A DNA stretch of 59,976 nt from Novipirellula herctigrandis. GTDB taxonomy: Bacteria > Planctomycetota > Planctomycetia > Pirellulales > Pirellulaceae. The stretch is taken from NCBI GenBank assembly GCA_007859835.1, contig SJPJ01000001.1:1869992-1929967 (forward strand), in the 5' to 3' direction. The translations under genes and the position numbers were made by a program. Positions 54,452 through 59,976 of this stretch are shown piece by piece; position 1 is the first letter of the stretch, and each line of letters begins with the position of its first letter. The notes under the pieces were generated by a model that saw nothing but the letters and a program-made list of their open reading frames with translations, did no database searches and was not told the origin of the DNA.

Positions 54452-56032
54452 CTACGGTTTAGCCGCGTCTTTCCCTTCTGCAGCGCGACGGAACTCGGCA
54501 GCGGTATCGGGATCGCCTAACTGATCATAGATTTCAGCCAATTGTCGCTGGATCGGCGCCGCATCCTTGGCTCGTTCGAGTGCTTTCTGGTAATCCACGG
54601 CCGCAAGCGCATAGTTCTTCATCTTTAGATGGATCATCCCACGCGTATCGAGATAATCACTGTTGTCGGGCTCTTGTTCGATCGCCTGAGTCGCTAAATG
54701 CAACGCGGCGTCCAAGTCGGGATCATCCTCCAACGCAATCAAATAGGCTAGGTTATTTGCTACCACTGCCAATTTCGGGTTCAAGGCGACTGCTTGCTTC
54801 ATGTTTAATTTGGCCAGTTCACCATTCCCGGCCAACCATTCCAAGCTACCCAACGCGAAATGGGCCATCGCGGTGGCGTTCCCGTCGGCGATCATCCGCC
54901 GCATCGTTTCGCGGCTCTCTTTGAGTTTTTCCGGGGACGAACGAGATACCGTGATCAACCGAGTTAGCGCGGGCTGGTAACTATTGTCATAATCCAACGC
55001 AACTACCAAGTACTTGAAGCTCTCTTCGAGTCCCTTTTCCCCCTCGGATTCCACGTCAAACATCCGGACAAAAACCGCCGCCAAGAGCTTCTTGAACGAT
55101 TCGTTGTCCTCTTGCGCCAATCCCTCTTTCAACAACCGCTCGGCATCAGGAAGTTCCCCCATATAAAACAGGGTCGTTGCGTAGAGCAAACGATTTTTCG
55201 AATCGCCAGGATTTCGGGTGAATTGACGTTCCAATTGCCGACGCGCGGTCGCCAACGTCGCACGGACTGCATCCATGTCATTCATTCGCGCCTCCAACTC
55301 AGCGACTTGCAACCACAGTTCGGGTTGCTCTTCGGCCGCACGACGAAAATACTCGGCCGATTTCTCCAAATCGCCCCCCACCAAATAGTAGAATCCCCAT
55401 GACTTCGCCAAGTCCGCCGAATCGACTTGATCGGCGTGCGACAGATGCCAATACCAATCCTTTAAGTTCGGGGCTTGCTTGGTCGCAGCGACTTGGTTTG
55501 CCGTGCGGATCGCCAAATAGCGATGGGCCGCGGGGTAACCGACTCGGTTCACCGAAGCCAACGATTCCATCAGCGCGCCCGAGCGGTTGGCATCACCGAG
55601 TTGCTCGTACGATCGAGCCAGCGAGAAGATGACCTCGTTCCGATTGATGTTGTCACCCAACAGTGCTTTGCGGAGCAACAATTGGGCCGATTCCGGTTCC
55701 CCTTTTTCCAACAGCTGAACCCCACGACTCCAATACCGCTGGGCATTGGTCGATTGCCGGACATTCCCCATCGCAGTGGCCACAAAGAATCCACCCAGCA
55801 GCAAAACGGCCGGGACCCCCAGCAGCAAATCTCGCTTACTCCGTCGACCCGCCGAGAAATAATCCAACAGCGTCCGCAGCGTCATCCAGAACCGGCTTAG
55901 CAGCCGTCCCGGAAACGCAAACAACCAACGAACCGGCGCAAACAGCCGACTCAGCCAATCGCCCTTAGCGATCGGAGAAGCCTGGCGCCGCATTTGTCGA
56001 CGCATTCGATAACGATGAAACCAGTTAAACAT
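54452..56032 (-). CDS. Membrane-anchored TPR protein of the exosortase locus
   Basis: 526 residues. A basic N-terminus (MFNWFHRYRMRRQMRRQ) and one membrane helix near residues 70-90 (LLLGVPAVLLLGGFFVATAMG) anchor it; the rest is TPR-type helical repeats (for example RYWSRGVQLLEKGEPESAQLLLRKAL and NYALAAVDYQKALERAKD). No catalytic motif. TPR proteins are regular neighbours of exosortases and polysaccharide export; a scaffold role is likely. It lies 294 bp downstream of the exosortase gene, with the heptanucleotide array in between. ATG 56032 gives a sensible N-terminus. Confidence 0.85.
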   Translation of the reverse strand: MFNWFHRYRMRRQMRRQASPIAKGDWLSRLFAPVRWLFAFPGRLLSRFWMTLRTLLDYFSAGRRSKRDLLLGVPAVLLLGGFFVATAMGNVRQSTNAQRYWSRGVQLLEKGEPESAQLLLRKALLGDNINRNEVIFSLARSYEQLGDANRSGALMESLASVNRVGYPAAHRYLAIRTANQVAATKQAPNLKDWYWHLSHADQVDSADLAKSWGFYYLVGGDLEKSAEYFRRAAEEQPELWLQVAELEARMNDMDAVRATLATARRQLERQFTRNPGDSKNRLLYATTLFYMGELPDAERLLKEGLAQEDNESFKKLLAAVFVRMFDVESEGEKGLEESFKYLVVALDYDNSYQPALTRLITVSRSSPEKLKESRETMRRMIADGNATAMAHFALGSLEWLAGNGELAKLNMKQAVALNPKLAVVANNLAYLIALEDDPDLDAALHLATQAIEQEPDNSDYLDTRGMIHLKMKNYALAAVDYQKALERAKDAAPIQRQLAEIYDQLGDPDTAAEFRRAAEGKDAAKP

Positions 56033-56115
56033 AGGAAGCTAGCAGTTGTCAGTTGGCAGAGAAAAAGTAGTCAGTTTTCAGTGGGCAGGGAAAAGAGTTT
56101 GCAGTCGTCAGTCGT

Positions 56116-56240
56116 CAGTTAGTAGTTAGTAGTTAGTAGTTAGTAGTTAGTAGTTAGTAGTTAGTAGTTAGTAGTTAGTAGTTAGTAGTTAGTAGTGGGC
56201 AGTGGGCAGTGGGCAGTGGGCAGTGGGCAGTGGGCAGGGG
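56116..56240. repeat. Heptanucleotide tandem arrays (AGTTAGT)n then (CAGTGGG)n
   Basis: About 11 copies of AGTTAGT (56116-56195) pass directly into about 6 copies of CAGTGGG (to about 56239). Flanking bases are imperfect versions (AGTCGTCAGTCGTCAG, CAGTTGGCAG). Intergenic. Confidence 0.92.
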
Positions 56241-56326
56241 GCAGTCGTTAGTTGGGAGAAAAAGAACTGAAAACTGCCGACTGAGAACGGACAACTCTTT
56301 TCTTCTTCCTGCCAACTGCAAACTGC

Positions 56327-57997
56327 CTACTCTTTCTCCCCCCCAAACGCATGCATCACGGCCATTTGAAACAATTCGTGATTATCCCGGATTTGGCCTC
56401 GTGACAATTTCACTGGCGTTTCATCGAGCAGTTGGACCTGGATCACTCCACCACCATAGGATTGCTTTTCACCAATTGCCCAACGCATTCGGTTGATAAG
56501 ATGGATCCACGCATCGCCAAAGTGAGGCGGTGGTGCGACACAATCCCCACGGGGGTCGAGACAGGCGAACAACACCTCGGCTCGTTCCAGCGGCGGTCGT
56601 TCGAGTGACAAGTCGGCCGCCACGAAATTCTCATTTCCATCAAAAGGGTAAGGCGATCGGTTGCTGACCTGCCACCCAACCCCGGAATAACACATCGCTA
56701 AATCATGCCAATCGTTGTAAGGACCATCGACGCTCAATAGTACCGCCCGCGAACCGTTACTGTATTGCCAAATGAAGCTCTTCATGCCACCGAAAATCGA
56801 TTCCTCAGTCTTCTCATTGACGATGAAATTCGTACGAGTCCATCCAGCGATTTCGGCCGGAAAAAACGATTCGTCGACCGTATCAAAATCGATGGCCGAG
56901 TTTTGAGCCAATTCCACCATCGATGCCTGAGCCAGTGACAATCGCGAAAACTTTGAAAAGGCCGCCACACCGCCTAGACCAAAGACAACCAATACGCCCG
57001 CCACGATCACCGCCGCGCGAGGCGATACCGCCGAATCCAAAAAGCCAATGGGTGAACCATTGACTTCGGACGGGGACGCCGGCGATTCATCGTCGGAAAT
57101 ACCGGTTCCCGGTAACAAATATCGCCAAAAATGATCACTGCTAGTCGCCATCAAGACGCCCGTCGCAAACGTCACCATCCCCAACAGGTCGTGTCGTAAA
57201 CCAGTCGACAAATCAATCCCGTAACGCGATTGGGCGTAGACCACTACAAAAACACGGATCGCATTGGCGATCACCACCCAAAAGACCATTTGTACTACCA
57301 ACGCCAAAATTCGCCACACGCGATAATTTCGCAGCACGCTGTAACCCACGCCGACCGCGATCGCGGCAAACATCGAATGAATCCCACTACACGCATCAGC
57401 CACTGCAAAGTTATTCTCAGGAGTGCGAATTTCAACGCCCGTTGAAAGATGCAGTATTCCCATTAAGTCCAACCATAAGCTGGCCAACCAAGTCGCCAAT
57501 TGCTGCATCTCGACCACGAACCAGCTGTCCATCAAGACCGGCAGTGGGATACAGGCAACCAATAATACCAATGGCCCGCGCAGCCGCCACGTCATTTCGC
57601 GGCCACCCCACAATGTCAGTGCCGCCATCACCGTCGCCACCGTCGCGGGAGCCGCCATCCATCGACTCGGCAAAACATACGTTCCCACAGCGAACCCGGA
57701 AGCGATCAGCGTCCATAATAGGACTCGCGGTGAAACGACCATTTGTCGCGTTGTCGGCTCTTGCCGATAACGGTAAACGCCCAAGATAAAGGCGAATAGC
57801 GCCATCAACGGTACATGTTCGTAATAGTCGCGCGATGACATCCATACGCCCAACTTCGCGACGGGCATCACCAAGGCAACGCCGAGTACCAGCAAAACGA
57901 CCGCGATCACATTCGCCGATCGTGAACCGGGCGGCGCATTGTTGCTTGCAACATCCACAGTGGTTGGGATATCGTCAATTGCAACGGATTTGGGCAT
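56327..57997 (-). CDS. xrtU: Exosortase U with EpsI-like C-terminal domain
   Basis: Membrane transpeptidase-like enzyme expected to process PEP-CTERM proteins. 556 residues. Several helices carry the exosortase triad: Cys in VADACSGIHSMFAAIAVG (~203), Arg in VIANAIRVFVVVY (~247) and His in GLRHDLLGMVTF (~269). After residue ~330 a last helix leads to a periplasmic EpsI/DUF3485-like domain (FFPAEIAGWTRTNF, DWHDLAMCYSGVGWQV). The fused layout and planctomycete setting suggest type U; the subtype is inferred. A PEP-CTERM protein gene lies 1.1 kb upstream on the same strand. ATG 57997. Confidence 0.9.
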   Translation of the reverse strand: MPKSVAIDDIPTTVDVASNNAPPGSRSANVIAVVLLVLGVALVMPVAKLGVWMSSRDYYEHVPLMALFAFILGVYRYRQEPTTRQMVVSPRVLLWTLIASGFAVGTYVLPSRWMAAPATVATVMAALTLWGGREMTWRLRGPLVLLVACIPLPVLMDSWFVVEMQQLATWLASLWLDLMGILHLSTGVEIRTPENNFAVADACSGIHSMFAAIAVGVGYSVLRNYRVWRILALVVQMVFWVVIANAIRVFVVVYAQSRYGIDLSTGLRHDLLGMVTFATGVLMATSSDHFWRYLLPGTGISDDESPASPSEVNGSPIGFLDSAVSPRAAVIVAGVLVVFGLGGVAAFSKFSRLSLAQASMVELAQNSAIDFDTVDESFFPAEIAGWTRTNFIVNEKTEESIFGGMKSFIWQYSNGSRAVLLSVDGPYNDWHDLAMCYSGVGWQVSNRSPYPFDGNENFVAADLSLERPPLERAEVLFACLDPRGDCVAPPPHFGDAWIHLINRMRWAIGEKQSYGGGVIQVQLLDETPVKLSRGQIRDNHELFQMAVMHAFGGEKE

Positions 57998-58282
57998 GAA
58001 TCAAAGTTCCAAAGTAAGACAAAACTCAGAAGACCGGTTCGCGCGGAGCCAGGTGGATAAGCGGCGCGGACTCAAGCGGCGCGATGTACCATCGGATTGC
58101 ACCGGATCCATTCTGCATTGCAGAGAGAGAGTTACCAATAAACGGCCAAAGGGGGAAATGGGACAAAAGGGTCAATCCCCAATCCACGATACAGCTTAGC
58201 TGATTAACCGCGATTTTCTAGCGTAAAATCTCCGGTGAGTTGCCTGGACGTCCGCAGGAGGTTGAACCAACGAAACTTAAAT
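57998..58282. other. Intergenic region upstream of exosortase
   Basis: No gene supported. Leads directly into the ~120-bp tandem array. Confidence 0.4.
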
Positions 58283-59000
58283 CAGCCGCTGGGCGCTAGC
58301 CCACGGTTCACGAGATCGGATGGGGCCGGCGAACGGGCGGGTGATCGCAACGGAACCGGACGCTAGCGCGTGCCGGCTGAGGGTCGCGGATACAAATCAA
58401 ATCAGCCGCTGGGCGCTAGCCCACGGTTCCCGAGATCGGGTTGCGATGGCAAACCCGCAGGTGATCGCAACGAAACCGGACGCTAGCGCGTGCCGGCTGA
58501 TGGTCGCGGATTCGAATCAAATCAGCCGCTGGGCGCTAGCCCACGGTTCACGGGATCGGATAGGGCCGGCGAACCGGGACTAACATAACGGAACCGGACG
58601 CTAGCGCGTGCCGGCTGATGGTCGCGGATACGAAATAAATCAGCCGCTGGGCGCTAGCCCACAGTTCCCGAGATCGGGTTGCGATGGCAAACCCGCAGGT
58701 GATCGCAACGGAACCGGACGCTAGCGCGTGCCGGCTGATGGTCGTGGATACGAATTAATCAGCCGCTGGGCGCTAGCCCACGGTTCCCGAGATCGGATAG
58801 CGATGGCAAACCCGCAGGTGATCACAACGGAACCGGACGCTAGCGCGTGCCGGCTAATGGGGCAACGGAACGGACTGATGGTCGCGGATACGAAATAAAT
58901 CAGCCATTCGGCGCTAGCCCACGGTTCACGAGATCGGATAGCGATCGCGAACGGGCACCTAACGCAACGGAACCGGACGCTAGCGCGTGCCGGCTGATCA
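58283..59000. repeat. Six-copy ~120-bp tandem array of paired palindromes
   Basis: The landmark CAGCCGCTGGGCGCTAGCCC (or variant) starts at 58283, 58403, 58523, 58641, 58760 and 58901, spacing 120, 120, 118, 119 and 141. Each unit also contains GGACGCTAGCGCGTGCCGGC. Both carry a GCTAGC-centred palindrome. The sixth copy is diverged (CAGCCATTCGGCGCTAGC), and the fifth unit carries an extra ~20 bp. Small frames that cross it are not genes. Confidence 0.93.
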
Positions 59001-59008
59001 CGGAATCG

Positions 59009-59040
59009 AAAAAAGGCCTCGGTGAAATACCGAGGCCTTT
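59009..59040 (-). terminator. Terminator of the PEP-CTERM gene
   Basis: AAAGGCCTCGGT (59012-59023) pairs with ACCGAGGCCTTT (59029-59040); on the minus strand the stem is followed by TTTTTT. Confidence 0.88.
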
Positions 59041-59068
59041 CATGTGGATCATCAATGATGAACAAAAC

Positions 59069-59662
59069 TTAGCTGGCGACCGCTGCCTGGCGGCGACGTC
59101 GGAACCCAATCAAACCACCACAAGCGGCAAGTCCGATTAGTGACATGGTTGCAGGTTCAGGGACGGCATATATGCCGTTCGCTGTGAAACTTGTACCACC
59201 TGTTGAAGAAACAACATGAAACGCTAGATCAGTAAATGCAGCAGGGAGAGTAGCAAATGTGAACTCGACGAACGTGTCCGCACTCGTGATTGTTTTCCCC
59301 GAAAAATTCACGAAATTGTCTTCGCTGGCTACCACTGTAAAACTTTCCCCAGCAGAAACGGAAATGTTATTGATCCGAACCGTGACATTCGACAATACCG
59401 AAAGACCAGGGGATGCACTTAGCACCGAATCGACATTCGAGTAACTAATCGCGTCACCAACTTCGAACGTAGCCTGGCCACCACTAAGTGCTACTGGAGA
59501 GACGGGCAAACCAAAAACACCGGATGCTGGGGTCGACCGAATTGCGGCAGAGTCGGTTCCGATCACACTGAAATTATCAATCAGAACAAAGGCGGCATTG
59601 GCTTGCCCCATTGAGAACAGACTGGCCATTACAAGCCCAGCCATCAAAACAACTCGTTTCAT
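59069..59662 (-). CDS. PEP-CTERM sorting-domain exported protein
   Basis: 197 residues. Signal peptide (MKRVVLMAGLVMASLFSMGQ, cut after ANA) and C-terminal sorting signal: VPEPATMSLIGLAACGGLIGF followed by RRRR. The middle is beta-rich and Thr/Ser-rich (SVSAGESFTVVASEDNF, ITSADTFVEFTF), like other small PEP-CTERM cargo. Expected to be exported and cut by an exosortase; the exosortase U gene lies 1.1 kb downstream on the same strand. The frame is open to 59755, but ATG 59662 begins the signal peptide and follows a weak site (AAGGGAAT). A terminator closes the gene. Confidence 0.9.
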   Translation of the reverse strand: MKRVVLMAGLVMASLFSMGQANAAFVLIDNFSVIGTDSAAIRSTPASGVFGLPVSPVALSGGQATFEVGDAISYSNVDSVLSASPGLSVLSNVTVRINNISVSAGESFTVVASEDNFVNFSGKTITSADTFVEFTFATLPAAFTDLAFHVVSSTGGTSFTANGIYAVPEPATMSLIGLAACGGLIGFRRRRQAAVAS

Positions 59663-59976
59663 CTTCAATTCCCTTTTTAAACCCGTTGTAAATATATCTT
59701 GTGTCAAATCAATTAGCTCACGTCTTTGGTGCCAGTATGCACCCAACGATTCCATATGCTAGTACCAGCTAGGCCTCCCGTCAACACTTTCGTTAGAATA
59801 TTTCTAACCCGCCTAAATAGCCCAGCCGGCGAGGAATATGACGGTTTTTCATGGGAAATTCAGAAAAAAGGAAGAATTAGGATTCAGGATTTAGTTGGCA
59901 GTGGGCAGTGGGCAGTGGGCAGTGGGCAGTGGGCAGTGGGCAGTGGGCAGTGGGCAGTGGGCAGTGGGCAGTGGGC
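59663..59976. repeat. Upstream region of the PEP-CTERM gene ending in a CAGTGGG heptamer array
   Basis: The first ~230 bp hold no gene. From about 59898 to the window end, GCAGTGG-type heptamers repeat about 11 times with no visible error; the array runs off the window. The same unit occurs at 56194-56240. Confidence 0.9.

Noticed and set aside
58320-58583. Forward and reverse frames in the 120-bp array (for example an 87-residue one)
   Set aside because: Their internal peptide repeats simply mirror the DNA array; frame is not kept because unit lengths vary (118, 119, 120, 141).
58283-59000. CRISPR array
   Set aside because: Repeats are about 120 bp apart with conserved intervening sequence rather than unique spacers, and no cas gene is near.

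Overview
The window looks like chromosome from a planctomycete of the Pirellulaceae (Rhodopirellula-like). This is inferred from several traits together: an exosortase of the U type with a PEP-CTERM target, DUF11-repeat surface lipoproteins, two glycan-degrading enzymes, a very Cys-rich exported repeat protein, an ECF sigma factor beside a von Willebrand A protein, a stand-alone TrpB2, split coenzyme A genes, few Shine-Dalgarno sequences and many intergenic palindromic repeats. No rRNA, tRNA or CRISPR was seen.

Layout. 1-9.8 kb: rhomboid protease, MATE exporter, type II glutamine synthetase with a clear terminator, ThuA-like exported protein, an SLC13 anion carrier and TrpB2. 9.8-16.5 kb: a GH5-like exported protein, a 989-residue DUF11 lipoprotein behind a structured leader, and a small exported protein. 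16.5-21.8 kb: a TetR-adaptor-RND permease operon whose start/stop codons overlap and whose promoter carries an operator-like palindrome. 22.4-29.0 kb: a compact housekeeping cluster (DAHP synthase, triosephosphate isomerase, SecG, YicC, guanylate kinase, RNA polymerase omega, PPC decarboxylase, Mn-dependent pyrophosphatase with CBS domains). 29-36.6 kb: GH16 enzyme, Cys-rich protein, outer-membrane-like protein, and an HTH-PTS EIIA protein followed by a degenerate receiver-like protein.

36.8-45.6 kb is an envelope block. It holds an ECF sigma factor with a membrane VWA protein whose N-terminus looks like an anti-sigma domain. Opposite it runs an operon of an exported helical-repeat protein, an ExbB/TolQ-like channel, ExbD/TolR, and a membrane-anchored alpha-toroid protein. 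SMC follows at 46.0-49.6 kb.

49.6-54.4 kb is mobile and repeat-rich. A REP-associated tyrosine transposase (RAYT) gene is flanked by members of an intergenic palindromic repeat family that recurs through the window. A complete IS1380-type element (1733 bp, 18-bp terminal inverted repeats, CTAA target duplication) has inserted into one of those repeats. 54.4-60 kb is an exosortase locus: TPR membrane protein, exosortase U and a PEP-CTERM protein, with heptanucleotide arrays on both sides and a six-copy ~120-bp tandem array in between.

Starts were moved downstream of the longest open frame where a signal peptide, family alignment, ribosome site or overlap with a neighbour argued for it. These choices are stated in each entry.
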